From assembly GCF_040807025.1 (NCBI RefSeq), contig NC_090964.1, positions 10,316,214-10,380,213 on the forward strand: a stretch of 64,000 nt of DNA, given 5' to 3'. The position numbers were made by a program, and so were the translations under genes. Positions 31,726-45,659 of the stretch are shown piece after piece (position 1 is the first letter of the stretch; every line of letters begins with the position of its first letter). This stretch comes from Struthio camelus (taxonomy: Eukaryota > Chordata > Aves > Struthioniformes > Struthionidae). The notes under the pieces were generated by a model, which saw only the letters and a list, made by a program, of their open reading frames with translations, did no database searches and was not told the origin of the DNA.

Positions 31726-34700
31726 CCTGCCCAACGCTGGCCTCCTCAGTCCTCCTTCCTCCCCGATCAGCTCAGCTGTGCTGCTCCCAGCAGCAACTCT
31801 CCCACCTGCAGTGAATCCATCCTGCCTATTAGCAGCTGCGGCGGGGCGAGCCGGGCTGGGGCCAGGGAGGCTGATTAGCCGCCTGGCACCAGCCCCGCTG
31901 TGCTGCTGCCGGTCGCAGGGTCGGCTGCGGGAGCGCGGCCCCGGCCGGGCCAGCGGTGCCCCCGGAGCAACCCCAGGCCCTATTGCAGCGTGAGCCCAGG
32001 GCTCCCCGAAGCAGCGTCTCCACCTGCTTCGCTGCCCAGTGGCTGCCGGCTGCCGTCTGCTGTCCGGCGACGTGGCTGAGCCCCTCTGGCAGGGCACCGT
32101 GGGTGCTGGTGCGGGGCGCCCTGCCGGGGCGACCGGGGATGCTGAGGGCCTCGTCTGCCCACGGACCCTTCTCACCCAAGGCAACATCCCCCAGTGCTCG
32201 CTGCAGAATTGCACCTGGAAACATCAACAGGCTGCGTTTTCCTGGGCTGCAGGGAGCCCGTCCCCCCGTCGCATCCCGCCAGGCCTGTCCCCTCGCGCCG
32301 CAGGCTGCCTCCTCCAGCCGGAGCGTTGCGCAAAGGTTGTTTTTCACATGCACGGTCTCCGTGTTTCCGCTCCGGGCAGAGGTGCGGCTGGGATGTGTTG
32401 CCCTGCTGAGCACTCACCTCCCCGCCAGGCCCTGGCCGGGCCAGCCCTGGCGGCTGCGAGGTGGCCAAGCTGCCCCACAAGCGCCCACCGGCCTCCAACC
32501 CCCCAGGAGAGATTTTGGGGAAAAAAGATAGCACAGCTGAACCATGCAGCGTGCTGAAAATCAGCCTGTGCCAGCCAGCGCCGGGGCTCCGCCGGGCTTT
32601 GGCACAGCCGGCTGCGGAGCTCTGCTCCCCCGGAGCCCAGCGCTGCCCCGGCGTGCCCGCCGCTCGGTGAGCGCTGCCTTGCCCGGGGCCAAGCCGCCGT
32701 TTGCTTTTCCTTGCTGCTCGCCAGCCTCAGCGCTGGCGCTGTGGCCAGCCCGTGCCCGGGCTCTGGGCAGGGCCTGTCCCCGGCTGCGGTCCCCGGAGCC
32801 GGGGTGCTCACGGGGGAGCCGGCACGGGCAGCGCGTGCACGGGGGATGCAGGTGTTTCGGCAGCTCCCAGGAGAAGATGGGACAAGTTTTCTCTTTCCTC
32901 CTCCTGGTGCCCCTGCAGTGGCTCCGACGGTGCCCGGTGACACCGTTCCCAGCCGGGGGCTGTTTCCCACAGCTGCCCTGGGCAGGATGGGGAGGGAGAA
33001 GTTGCCATTGCAACATTTTCCTTGGGTGTAGCAACCCCCAGCGCTTTACCACGGAAATCTGCCTTCTTGCAGGCTGTTTACGGCCCAGAGCAGGAATATT
33101 CGTTCTGGTAACTATGGTGACATGGGCATCTCCGTGGGAACCGCGAGGGAAGTAGAAAGCTGTAAACATGAAGCTGGACAGAAAACAAATGCTGCCCTCC
33201 CCGCGCCCCATTGCACCCGGCAGCCTGGCCTGGGGGCGCGGGGCCAGGGCTCGGCTGGGGCCAGCGCTGCTCCGAGCCCAGGAAGCCGCTGGGTCCTGGG
33301 GGCTGCGCTGCCCTGCGGCTGCATTGCCCCGGCATGTGCGCGGGGGGCACATGGGCGCGCGGATGGGCCGTGCATCCCGGGGCGCGCGGATGGGCCGTGC
33401 ATCCCTGCGCTCACGGGACGGTGCATCCCTGCACGTGCGGCTAGGGCTGCGCACCCTGTACACATGGATGAGGGGATGCCCCTGCGTTCGCATGTGGGAC
33501 TGTGGGACTGGCACCCACCTGGTGCACACCTGCCCTCGTGCTCATGTGGCCCTACTCCGCAGGGAAAGGGTTTGTCCCCCAAGGAGGCGCTGGCATTGCC
33601 ACTCCGGCAGTGCTGGGCGCTCAGCTCTCCCTGCGCGGTCCTGGTGCAGCGATCCCCTTCCCCAGAGCCGTGGGGCTGGTCGCAGATCGGGGCAGGGAGC
33701 TGTCGCTGCCCCATGACCGCACTCTCGGTTCCCCTTTGGCTCTGAGTCACCCTCACAGGCTCCCAGACCCTTCCCCACCTCGGCGGGGCTGGGAGGGTCC
33801 CTGGCTGCTCCCGGCAGGGTCCTGCAGCCCGAGCACGTGGGTCCCGGCCGGCCCGCAGGGGCTGCGGGAGCCGAGGTGGGGAGGATGCCGCGGGGGCACG
33901 GGCGCGCGGAGGAAGCCGGAGGGGACACGGGGTCCCTGCGGGAGGGGGCAGTGCCGGGCAGGCGGTGGCAGGGGCACCCCGGTTCGGAGGCAGGGCAGGC
34001 GCTCGCAGCCCGGGCAAGGCGCGTCGCGGGGCCGCGAGCCCCCGGCCCGTGGCGCAAGAGCCGCCTCCGTGCCCGGCCGGTGACGCAGCGAGTGGGAACT
34101 CGGAAAGGGGAAGTGGCAGCGGGGCTCCGAAGGGCTTTTCCAGAGTTGCAGCGCGTGGGATGGGGAGCCAAAGCCCAGGCTGACCTGGCAGCCCAGCGCG
34201 CCCCGGCCGCTGCTTGCAGCCATCTGCACGTCGCCCTGGGGCTGACAGAGGGGAAGGGCCCGAGCCCTTCCCGGCAAGGCAGCATCAGCTTCCCGCGCCC
34301 GGGCACGGGCGCCACCGCCATCCCTCGCTCCCGGCGCAGGGGCAGCGCGGAGCATCTCCGCTTTCCCACCGAGCTGCCGAAGCGAGGTCTCTGCCCGGCG
34401 GTGCGGCTGGCGGGCTCCTGCCACCCAGACACCTCCCGGACGGTCTCCCCGGGCCGGGGGGCCGGGCGAGCTGGGCACGGAGGCGAGAGTGCTTCCCGCA
34501 GCCAGATGCCGGCGGCTGTCAGGCATGTTATCAGCCCCTCTGATTTAATCCCTGCTGGGTGGATCATTGCTATTAGGCAAAGTAAAGTATGTTACTGGCT
34601 TGCATCCGCTCAGCTGCCAGCAAGAACCAGCATCCCTAAAGAGATTTTTCCTTTTCTTCTTTTTATTCCGTAAAAAAAAAAATGCTGCCAGCCATGTAGG

Positions 34701-36289
34701 ATGCAAGATCTAAGCACAAAACCTGGTGCAGTCTCCAATGTGCCAGGTTTCCCTGCTGTCCAACACGATTAATTCAACAAACCGCGTTGTTCCGCCCCTG
34801 GGCGATGTGGTGGGAGGTGAAGGCTGCGCGGCGGCCGCGGGGGGCTGCGCCGGGACACGGCCACGATGCCTCCGGGCTGCTGGCTCCCGCCTCGCTCCCG
34901 TCCCAGGGGAGCAGCCGGCAGCGCCCGGCGCCCTCGGCTCCCGGTGCCGCGGGGACGCTCGCCGCCGCCGGCAGCCTTTGCTGCGTGCGCGGATCGAGAG
35001 TGAATGGATTGCACGGGGTCCGAGCAGCCGACCTCGAACAAGGCTCCCGACACGTTACTGCAATTAATGAGGCAGCGGCATTAATCATCCTGGTAGAGGA
35101 GGGTCCGTGGTGGGAGCGGGGAGGGGGGACGGGAGCGAGCGGGGCTGAGCGCTGCCTGCGCTTCGCCCCGTTATCCAGGGGGTTATCCGGGGCAGGTGCT
35201 GGGTGCCTCTCCGAGGAGGGTGCTGAGCCCCCGCAGCCCGGCGAAGCTGGCGGAGACGGGCCGCTCCTCTCGCTGCGGCCGGCGCGGTGGAGCCGCCGGA
35301 CTGCGCCCCGGCGAGCGGATTATCGCTGCGTTACAGGCTCAGCGGCCGGCCAGGATGGACGAGTGTCATGTCGGGAGACTGAGGTCTGTCTGAGCTCTGC
35401 GCTGCGTTTCGGCGGAGGGGACGGGAGCGATCCATCCCGCGCGTTCTCGTTATCCGCACAGGGAGAAACGCCACCGGCAATTTCCCCGGCCCGCCACGAG
35501 GCAGGAAACGAGAGCTGCCGGCAAACGAGGACCCCCGGCAGGCCCGGCGGGGCGGAAGGATGGCGCAGCGTGGGCACGGGGCGCTGGGTGCTGGGTGCTG
35601 CACCAGCCCACAGGCGCCCAGAAGCACTCGGACACTGAGGGAGGAGGATTTCGTTCTGCTCCCCGCCACGGCGCCCTCGTCCCTCCTGTCCGTGCCCGCG
35701 GGGCCACGCGGCACGCTGGGCACCGAACCACCGCGGGGTGCACGTCCGGTTCCCGACACTTCCAGGCAATCAGCCTGCAAGCTCAGCGCTATTATTTTTC
35801 TGCTCTAATAAACACCCCTGACAATAATAGAAAAAAATCACCTTTTATCAGGAGAAAAATGTATCTGGAGATTATTTACTCACAGTCAATAGTTGCAAAA
35901 CGAGGTTGTTAGCCCAGGCAAGCGGCTGACGGCAGCTCGCTGCCGGAGGAACCGAACCATGATGTGGAAACGCATTAGAAATCTCGCAGCAGCTCCTGAG
36001 CGCTCCCTCCATTATACACATACAAAATCACCGCTGCGCGCTGCGCAAGGACCGTCAGCGTGGCCACGCGCAGGGCGAGCGCCGGGCCGGACCTCGCGGC
36101 CACGGGGTGCCCCCCGTTGCGGCTGGGAAACCGAGGCACGGAGGAAGGCCGGGATTCGCTCAGCAGCAAGAGGGTGGCAGCGCCGCCGAGAGCCGCGGCG
36201 GGTCTGGGGCCGGCGAACGCGCCGCGCCGAGCGAGCGGAGCTCCGAGCCGGCCGCGCTCGTCAGCGAAACGCTCGGCTCCTCGAGAGCA
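31726..36289. other. GC-rich intergenic DNA, no gene seen
   Basis: Long overlapping ORFs (up to 341 codons) occur in all frames and reflect the GC content. I see no exon-like homology. The densest CpG stretch is about 33.8-35.4 kb. Short TTAATCAT and ATTAATGAGG motifs appear near 35065-35090. Confidence 0.5.
33353..33431 (+). repeat. 27-bp tandem repeat
   Basis: Two near-identical copies of a 27-bp unit (GGGCGCGCGGATGGGCCGTG plus CATCCC) start at 33353 and 33380. A partial third copy (GGTGCATCCCTGC) ends at 33431. Confidence 0.85.
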
Positions 36290-36480
36290 AGAGAATTTGT
36301 GGTCGACTGAGTTGCAGCTAATCACGAACGACAATTAAATAACTGCTTTTAGGGGATTATAAACATCACTGATTTAAATCCATTGACACACGGAAATAGA
36401 AATCCAACCAAGCAGCCTCCAGAAGCACTTTATTCCCCATTATTTTCATTAGCTTGCTTCTAATTTGATTTGTCCCTCTC
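36290..36480. promoter_or_regulatory. AT-rich island, candidate regulatory element
   Basis: AT-rich sequence with GCTAATCAC, CAATTAAATAAC and CATTAGCTTGC motifs lies between two CpG-rich blocks. It has no coding potential and looks like a conserved non-coding element, but conservation is untested. Confidence 0.3.
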
Positions 36481-39400
36481 CTGCTGCTGGCTTTTGCCAA
36501 GGCTGAGAGAAGCAGCAAATGAACCGCTCTCAAACTTGCTAACCCGGATACCGTCAATGCGGGTCAGGGGCGACTCAGCTCCTCCGATTCCCTCCGACAG
36601 CTGCAAAAAGCGGCCGCGAGAAGGGACCCTCGAGGGGCTGGGGCTCGCGGACCGTCGCGGCCACTGAGCTGCACGCGCCGCAGCATCAGCGCGTGCCGGG
36701 CAGCCCTCCGGCGAGGCGACCGTGGGTCCTGCAGCGCCGTCCTGTCCCGGCACCCCGCTCACGTCGGGTCCCTGCGGGACGGCGGGGGCGAGAGGGCACG
36801 CCGGCTGCGGCAGAGCCGCGGCGGCCGTGCCCCAGGGGCGGCGTGCCCGGGACGGCATCGCCGCTGCTGTCGTTACGCGCCCGGGCTGGCTTGTTTTCTG
36901 CAGGTACCAATGAATTTCACCAGGTTTCCTGGCGAGGCAGATGAAGGTCTCTGCCGTTCAGCGCGCTCAGCTGGGGTTTGCTGCGATGGTGCTGGCGGCG
37001 ACGCCGGGCCGGTCTCCTCGCAGACCTCTGCTTCCCTCTCCCGCTGTGTTTGCTTCCTTCTACCTTTCCCCCCGGAGGACTGAGCTGAGGTCGCTGGCCC
37101 CGAGGGCGCAGCGAGCCGAGGGCTCCAGCGGCGGGCGAGGGGCGCCGGGCTGGGGAAGGGGGCTCTGCCGGCGAGGCAGCCCAGCAGCGCTGCGGGACGT
37201 CTCCGCAGCCACGGGGAGGCTCCTCCGGGCGCCGCGGGTGCCCCGGCGGCTCAGGGCGGCCCCGAGGGCCGGCGCCGAGGCAGCTCCGGGCGCAGCTCCA
37301 GGGATGGGGCACAAATGCTGCGGCACCCACAAGGGTCCGGCGGCGGCAGGAGCCCGCTCAGCCCTTGCCAAGCCTGGGAGTAAATCTCTCAGACTCACAC
37401 ACTGTCAGCTATTCACGTCCTTTCCCAGCAGCTGCCACCGCTCTGCCCCAGAGCGCACGTTTCCGCAGCCGAGATGGTGATTTTGCTGCATTTCTTTGCT
37501 CATCAGCAGGGACCTCGGGGCCAGAGGCCTCCAGGGCCGGGGGTGCTGTCGGGCTCAGCCTGGCTGCGGTCTCCGGATGCTCCTCTGCATCCCTCGACCT
37601 CTCTCAAGTCCTCCCCCCATTAACTGCAATTTCCTTGAAAGCTGTCAGACTTCGCTGGGGCTCCTTTGCAAACGAAGGGAGATGAAAACAACCAGGTCTG
37701 CATTTAGTCCACTAGAAATTAATCCCCCACCCCTACTCTTATTTTAAGGTATCAGTGCATGAGGCCAAGTTGTTAAGTAACAAAAGAAAAATGATTCTTG
37801 CCTTCCAGGGTTATTAAAATCATGTTCTACAATTTTAGCAGCCACAAGGAAGCCCAGATAATGACAGATGATGATAATACATCTCCAGCACAGCCTGGTC
37901 TGTAATGATACTACCCCCATCTCTTGTATTACCACCAATTACTCAGCGTATAAGTATAATGAAAATGTACATCCATTCTGGGGAACTGCATTTGCTTCCT
38001 CTGAATCCAATTTCTCCCTCTTCCACCCAAGGAAGGAGACAGGTGCAGCAGGAGCCACCGGGACAGTTTAACTCGATCTGCTCTCCGACAGAGGCAATTC
38101 TGGCCCCCAGCACGGGGCCGTGGGAGCCGCAGGAGAGATTTCAGCTCACGAACAATCTCCATCCTCAGCCGCGATCCCGGCTAGCCGGGGCTGCAGCAGG
38201 GCGAACAGGACGCCTTGGCAGTCCCTCTCCATTGCCGAAATCCCCAGCGGGAAGTCCCAGCCGCGGCAGAGCGGCGGGCCGGGGGCCGTGCCCAGCGCGG
38301 GGAAGAGCGGGCAGGGTGCCGGTGGCTGGGCAATAGCCTGGCTCCGCTCCCGGGACCAGCGGGCCCTGCCTGGGCGCGGACAGCGGCCTCACGGCCCTCC
38401 AGCAACACTTTGCATGGCTCAGGGCAGCCGGAAGATGCTTTGAAATGTAAATTACAGGAGGAATCTAAGAAGATATAAAGACACACAAATCCTCTCGGCT
38501 TGCTCAGTACCTAGGTAACATGTGAAGCCCGCTGGGGCTGCGAGCGGGAGCAGCCCCTGCCGCCCTCCCAGCAGGTTTCTCCGCTACCTGGGAGCACTCT
38601 GAAAGTCCCCACCCAAGGGCACGGTGCTGCTCAGCCCGCGAGAGCTGCCCCAAACCACTGCATCCCCTTCGGCAGCTGGAGGGCTGCGCAGCCCCGCAGG
38701 ACAAAGCACCGGCAGGCTCAGTGCACGCCACGCTCAGCCCAGCAGGCAGGGTACTCGGCAGCTCTGTGCCTGGGGGAGCTGCTGGCCGGGAGGGCCACGG
38801 AGGACGGAGTCCTCCCCTGGGTCGGTGGCTGCAGCTGAGAAGTGCTGTCCTGAGCAGGTATGAGCTGCAAAAATCCCCCAAAATTTGGGGCCTGTTTCAT
38901 CCCTTGCAGCAGGGATGAAGAGGCAGCATCTGCCGGTGGGTGCTCTGCCACCGGAGATGAGCATCGCTGCTGTGCCACAGAGCATCCAGCGTCCTCGTCA
39001 GATCCTGGAGCACGTGTGTGCATGCATCTGAGGACATACATGGGGGAAAAAAACACCTTTGAGGATTTATACCTCCATATCCGCATGGAAAAATCATGCT
39101 CCCAGCTCTGGCCACGTGACCGCATCACACGGATACATTTAATCCTATTAAGGCAGAAAGGAAATTGCAGAGATAAAGGTTGCCATCTGATTAAATGCCG
39201 GATCCACTCCTGGTGCAGCACCTGGAAGCTTAGAAAAGGCTCTCGCCTTGTAAGATAAATGTAGATATATATTTCATCTGGATTCTGTTATCTTTCAGTT
39301 TATTCAGGTCAAAAAGCAGGAGACAACACCTTTAAAGATGAAAACATAATCTTTTGGAAAATTGAAAATATAGATCATTGTTTGGGCTAGAAGTATGTGC

Positions 39401-40039
39401 ACGTGTTTCCCTCTGCTGAAGAACAGCCCCCACTCCGGATCTGCAGCCTGTCTGGAGACGGAGGCACAGAGACCTTCGAGACACGGGTGTCGAACGCCGC
39501 AGTGGGAACGGCTTGAAGCAGAGCCACTGCAATAACCGTGTGTCTCATGTCGATGGAGAGGCCCCCTAAAAGCTTGTTGGGGTTTTTGCAAAGGTGTCGC
39601 AGTTTAATTATGGAGCAGAGCTCACAGACTGGCTTTCCCATGGGAGCAGGGACTCGGAGCAGAGCCGTGCTGGCCTGGGAGGCCCTTTGCTGGGCTGCGC
39701 TCCGGAGGGGAAACAGCTTCCCTTCTCTTGGGGAAAACGTAGAGCCGTTTAACAGCAGGGGGGAGACAGGTAAGTGGAAAAGGACTGGCACAGCGGTGCA
39801 GAGCATTTCCAGGGCCTCAGGAGCAGAGGGAACGCAGCGCCGGCATCCCAACCAGGGAGGTGGATGCACCGGCCCGGGGGAGCTCAGGGAGAAGGATTTG
39901 CCGTGCAAGCTCAGAAAAAGCTTTTGGGGGGGTGAGCTGGCTGAACATCATTTGCAGTATCAATCGCAGAGCCGCGTGTGCATGCACGCATGCTTGTGCG
40001 CCTGCGTGCTGACTGGCGCTGGGAGGCCTCACTGCCATT
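36481..40039. other. intergenic, mixed composition, no gene seen
   Basis: GC-rich parts (36.6-37.5 and 38.1-38.9 kb) flank an AT-rich part (37.68-38.0 kb) with TAATGATAC and CCAATTACTCAG motifs. The longest frames are under 180 codons and none is recognised. Confidence 0.4.
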
Positions 40040-40470
40040 CCAGATACCCATTTTCATGAGCATTAAATATACTTACAAGAGCAAAAAACATGCCAAAATG
40101 GGGCCTGGATGCCCCTGCCTACATAACTGTTTTTCCTTGACACAGAGATGCAATACTAGCAGGCTCTTTAAAACAAGTCTCCAGGTAGGAGAAATTACCT
40201 CATTATTTCTTAAATTAAATGCCCGTTATTTTTTCATAACTTTGTATAACATCTATGTGTGTGTTTAATACATAATTAACAACCTCTCCATGCTCTAATC
40301 TACTCTATTGCAGTATTCCATAGTCACCTCCTCCGAACAGATTGTATTTCATAGCACAAGTTTAAGTGAGTTATTAAAGCACATAGCTGCATCTATTAAT
40401 TATTTCATAAATATTAACGAGCCATTAATGGCTGGAATCCTGGTTTAACATGTTCCTGGGGAGTTAATAT
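40040..40470. promoter_or_regulatory. AT-rich island with homeodomain palindrome
   Basis: The block carries many TAAT cores and a perfect 14-bp palindrome AGCCATTAATGGCT at 40420-40433, with ATTAATTATTTC just upstream (40395-40406). It ends sharply at a CpG-rich block (40.49 kb). A developmental enhancer is a reasonable guess. Confidence 0.4.
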
Positions 40471-43400
40471 TTAAAGAGGTGGTTAACTACGCCGACCTCG
40501 GCGCTGGCGGGAGCTGAGGGGGCTGCGCAGCGCGGCCGGGGAGGGCAGAGCCGGGGCGACGCCGGCCAGCAGCAGCGGCCGGAAGGGCGACCCCCCCGCG
40601 GGGCCACGCAGGCAGCCCCGGCGCGGGCGACAGCTCCTCGCCTGCAAAGCAGGAAACGCTGTTCGGTGATTTTGGCAACCACGGCTGCGTGTTCATCCCT
40701 CCGCCGCACTCCCGCTCCCTTCCCACGGTCCCTTCTGCTCCCGTCACACGCGGAGATGGGGAAGGAATGAAAGAAAACCAGCAAGACTCCTTGTCGGCAC
40801 GGCAAACGCTGCGCACTACCTGCCAGCGGCTATGCAAAATGCACGGAGGAGGACGAGGGCAAAGGCTCCTGCACTAGCTGCGAGGCTCGTATAATTACTG
40901 AGCGAGCTTATCTCAAATGAACCTGCTATCTCTCGGCATTACGGAGAGGAGAATCCTGTTGCTATCGTCCCTGTTACGCTAAAGACAGCGAATGGCAGAT
41001 GAATGCCGAGAATAACAAGGGCCCCAGCTCACAGGGGCTGCTGAAAACAGCCCTCTGGAAGGGCATGACGACGTTTGGACCCCCTGTCAGCAGCTGCGTG
41101 TTCATGCATCTGCAAATCGATGCCCCGCAGGCTTTGTGCACACACCTCTGGCCAAAATAACCTGTCAGAAGAGACAGTGGGGTGGGTAGGAGGGAAGGGC
41201 ATGAAAAGCCTGATTTGAAATCAAATGCTAATATTGGCTTTTGTCTCTTGTAAATTAGAGCTAAACAGGTAAAGACGCAGCTGTCACTTTTCCCTTGTAT
41301 TCCCCTGCAATAAGCACTGCTGCAGCCCTCCCTCGCTGCCCTGCCCTCGCGCTGCCGTCCAACGGGCTCCCCAACCCCCGGCCCGTTGGGTGGGAACAGT
41401 CCCGATGCCTCCACCAGCCCATCACTGCCTTTCCTTTTTCCAGGCATCCGCTTTCGCTGGAAAGAGCCGCCTGGGGCAGTGGCAGCACTTTGGGCGCGTT
41501 GGTCCCTGCCACGTGCACAACGCGAGGTCCAGGCTTTCCCGCACGACCCGGTCGGTGCCTTTCAAACAGGATAACCCCGCTCGGCCCCGGCACAAGCCAA
41601 GGGCAGCCGGCCCCTGCTCCTGCCTCCTCAGCTCCTTAAATCACCCTGGGCCCATTTGCACTTCTTAACCAGCCCTGTCTGCAGCAGCAAGCAGAGTTAT
41701 GGAATAATTATCACACATTAGCAGCCCTCGCAACAGCAATATATCTGCCTTCTCCCTGGGGGGGTGTTTAGTCCACGCTTTGCCTTTCATGGAGATATAC
41801 GGAGATGCTGCTATTAAGTCCAGGAGAAGTTATGGCCTTGGACTGAGCACAGCTAAATATTGCATAATGAGGGCAGATTGGCGAGCCACACTTTGATCCC
41901 AGAGAAGGACCGCGGGGGCTGTATTTCTAGGGCCAGACATGCGGAGAGAAGGGATTTGGAACCGTGAATTTGTAAACCCCTCCGTAAATGCAAAAATACA
42001 GCAAAAGCGGCCAGCCCTCGAGCAGCAGGAGCCGCACAGAGCGCGTCCCGCTGGGGCGGCCGAGCCCCGGCCGCGGCGGGCAGCAAGGGGTCACCGGCGC
42101 CGGGCTGCCGACGGAGCCGCCACGCGCGCGGCCCAGGAACCCCAATCTCTTTGGAAACCCATGAGCAACGTTGATTCATTAGGTCGATTAAAACTCTTTC
42201 CGGCCTTTCTTTAGCAGCTTTTTGGCATTTGACTCTTCATGAGCTGCACTGTCTTCTCCCCGGGAAAAATTTATAGCTGTGAATTCTGCAAGTCTCGGTG
42301 GGGTATAATTCTCTTTTACATGAAACAGGAGACCTGATTAGGGAGCTGATTTCCAGGGGAGGCACGTGCTGGCTTCAGCCCCCAGCGTGGGGTTTCTGCC
42401 CCAGTGAGCTCCCCCGGCCAGCGGGGTTTGGAAGTGAGAAACACATGGACAAACCCACCAGGTTTCACACGTTTCCCTTGCAGACCGCCTTGCGGAGTGG
42501 AGAGACCTCGCTGGCCAGGACGGCTCATGGCAGGACCGGGACCCCTTGCCCAGGACAGCACCGGCGGTGCGGGGCCTCGCAAGCACGCCCCTGTTGCCTG
42601 GCCTCTGCGCCTGCACGATGGCTTTTAGATTTGCTCCTGCATCCTGCAGCCAAGGCTATTTAATCTGTGACGGACGTTTTATTGCTGTAATTAGGCAGCA
42701 AACGCCTTGGTGGGGCCATGGGCTGCTCTCTCGACCTGGTTGTCCTGGCCTGGGAGGGCACGTGCGGGGGGATAAATCTTGTGAAAACAGGCTGTTTCCA
42801 CCCGCCACCCAAAAAAGCTCCTGGGCTGGTGCAGCCTCGGTGTCCGCCGGCGCCATCCGCGGGACCCCGCTGTGTTCGGGGGAAAGCGGCGCAGGGTCTG
42901 CTCTCACCCGCCGAGGAGCGGCTCCGCCGGGAACACGGATGCGGCAGCTGGATGCAGGGGGAAGACGCTCCAGCGCGATCAGGGCGACAGCGGAGGGGCT
43001 CCCCGGAGGCGCCAGGCTGCTCTTTCCGACACCAGCGCTGCTTTGGTCGCGAGGCGCTCTCCATGGCGCTTGCCGATAACACCATCAGCCTTCTCTGGGG
43101 GTGAAGAACGTTTCTCATCTATTACAGTACGGATGTCGCTCTTCAGCTGCCATTAGCACGTAAGAGGAAAGCTGGGCCAACATGTCTGTTATTTTTCAAA
43201 GTGTGACGTGGATGAGAAACACATTCTTGCCTTTGAAAGGCAATAAACAACCTCCCTCGTGAAACGCCCCTCTGGGAGAGCTGTAGGCGACGGGGCCGCG
43301 GGACCCCGGGGCTACGGCAGAGGTTGTTCCCTCCACGTTGGGCTCCTCTTGCAGCATCTTTCCAGGCCAGCTGCCTTTAGCCCTTGGCACCACCTTGCTC

Positions 43401-45329
43401 AGAGGACCGGGCGTCTGCAGAGCTCTGCCGCGATAGCCGCCACGGCTTTTCTCTTGGGCGAGCTCTGGGGCTCACCCCCGGCCCGATAGCTCAAAACACC
43501 AGCACCAGTGCAGCCTGGATTTGCCTCGCAGAGATGCAGCGAGCTCAGCAAAGCCCTGAAGCGGTTGGCTAACGAGCACGGGTGCCCTGACGGCCCGAGG
43601 GAGTCCGTCCGGCTGGACGCAGCCCACCCCGTCCTCGGCGCTGGCACGCTCACTGCAGCGTGGTCCGGGTCCCGCACCGGCCAGAGCGGGCTCGACCGGC
43701 AGCTCGTGACGAGCCCGAGGCCGCTGCTCCTGACGGCGTGGCTCAGGGCGCGAGGCCGGCAGCAGGAAGGCTCCCAGGGCTGGAGCGCCAGCCCGAGCAG
43801 GCGTCCCGCGGCGCAGTGCGGCACAGCACGGCACGGCCCGGGGAGCAGCACGAGTGCTGCGGGAGCTGCAAACACCTTCTTGGTTTGGTACACTCACTCC
43901 TGCTGCATTACACTATAGAGCAATCAGATTCCTGCGCACCGCTGTGATCTCCACCGCTGCACGCTCTGCTCCAGGAAGCGCTGAGGAAATAGCAAAACTG
44001 GGAAATAGAGATATCCTGGAGGCTGCTGCTCGTCCCAGGAGCGAGGGACACACTGCTGGTGCGCCCGCTCTGCCTCCCCAGCTGGTAACATGGTGGGGAC
44101 AGTCCGGGCTGCTCAGCACAGGACAGCCCAGCACGATGCCACCGCAGGAACCTCACCAGGCACCAGCAGCTCCATGCTCCCATCCCTGCCCGGCCAACCC
44201 CAGAGAACAGGGCGGTTTAATTGCCACACATCCCCTCTACAGGTGCCATAATTAGGGTTAAGGGCTTGGTTTGTGTTAATCAGATTAGGATATTTTTACA
44301 GCCCGGTGGGAGGCAGTTCAGAGCGGCCGGGGGCCGGATCCTCGCCCCAGCCGAGGAGAAGGCCCTGAGCGCAATGGAAGCGTGTGCCGGGATTGCCACA
44401 GAGCTCCTCAGCTGTGCTCGGGAGCGGGGAGACGGTGAGCGCCCGGGGTGGCGGGTGGGAGGCGCGCGGCCGGGGCAGCGACGCCGCGCGCCGGCGGCAG
44501 GCTGCGGGTAGGCGCCGCAGGAGGAGCGCGAGCTCCCGGCACCCCGAGGGCAGCAGGTTAACAACCGGCAACAGCGCGCTTTCAAATCCACGATGCATAA
44601 CCGCCCGGGAAAGCCAGGGCCTGGCAAGGAAGACGTCGGCACGGTTTAGCTTGCCTCCCCTGCCCCTCCAGGGATGGACAGCTTCTGCCTTTCTCCCTCC
44701 CTGGTGCCCTCGTGCTTCAGATCCCTTAAAATACACCAGAAAGGAGTTATTTGCAGTCCCACAGCCATAGCCCTGAGGTTTAAGCTCTTCCTACATTTTT
44801 TTTGAAGTGGCATCTAGCTCAAAACGCTCAGCTCGCGTTGTGTGCGGCGCCCCGTGAGCGGGCTCGCGCCCGGACTCCCCTCTGCCTCGCCCTGCAGACC
44901 CCGGGGCGTTTCAAGCACCCCCTGATTTTATGAATTTTTAAAGCCTCTCTGTGCACTCTGCTCCTGACCAAGGAGCTGAGGCAGTTTATCAATTTATTTA
45001 GTGAGCTCTGCAGCTCACCTTCAAAGTCTCTTTACTCCGCAGTGAGCAGCCCTGCTCAATTCTGCTCATGCATCTTTAATCTCTAGTGAAAAATGAGGTT
45101 TTTTTTTTCCTCTCTACCAGTTGGTTTCAGAGCCTGAGATAGAAAAATCAACCCTCCTGCTCGAGCAGTCACGAAGGGGCAGCTGCTGCTCCTCTCCACC
45201 AAAGGGAGCCCTTACCACCCCCGGGGCGCTGCGACACGAGAGCAGCCGTTCTCAGGCGGCCCGAGAGGTGCGAGCGGAGCGATCAAAGCCGGGGCAGGCG
45301 GCTTAGCCTGGTGCAGCCGGCAAAAGCGG
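40471..45329. other. intergenic, alternating GC-rich and AT-rich blocks, no gene seen
   Basis: GC-rich blocks at about 40.5, 42.0, 42.8-43.0, 43.5-43.8 and 44.4-44.6 kb alternate with AT-rich islands at 41.69-41.90 kb and 44.21-44.31 kb (GTTTAATTGCC, CCATAATTAGG). No coding exon is recognised. Confidence 0.4.
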
Positions 45330-45344
45330 TAATAATCTTTCTTA

Positions 45345-45353
45345 TCAAGGTCA
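45345..45353 (+). promoter_or_regulatory. ERR / NR5A consensus site
   Basis: TCAAGGTCA is a perfect extended nuclear-receptor half-site, within an AT-rich stretch with AATAATC and TTATC motifs. Confidence 0.35.
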
Positions 45354-45659
45354 CATAGGCATCAAGCACTAAGGGAAGCCAGACAAGCACTTGGAGAGCG
45401 TTAAATCCATTGACCAGTCAAAAGGCAACTTCATCCTCTGCTCTAGTGGAGTCTGAATGGAGGAATTCAAGGACTACAGCTGGTCCTAGCAGACACCTAG
45501 TCTGAGCTGCAAACTGCTAAATCAGTCGTGCACGGCTGTTGGCTCTAGGCAAGGCAGCGGTCACGACTGGTGTAGGAATTTAGCAAACCGGAGAAACTTT
45601 GCCGGCTGTCTCGTCTGCCCGCAGGCAAAACACCCACATTTGGGGCAGGACAGCAAGGA

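Noticed and set aside
31288-32214. 308-codon minus-strand ORF with Gly-Ala and Gln-Glu repeats
   Set aside because: The repeats are the translation of the minisatellite at 31478-31725.
33542-34673. 341- and 278-codon ORFs on opposite strands
   Set aside because: They occur in CpG-rich DNA, overlap each other, have strongly Arg/Pro/Gly-biased composition and no recognised domain.
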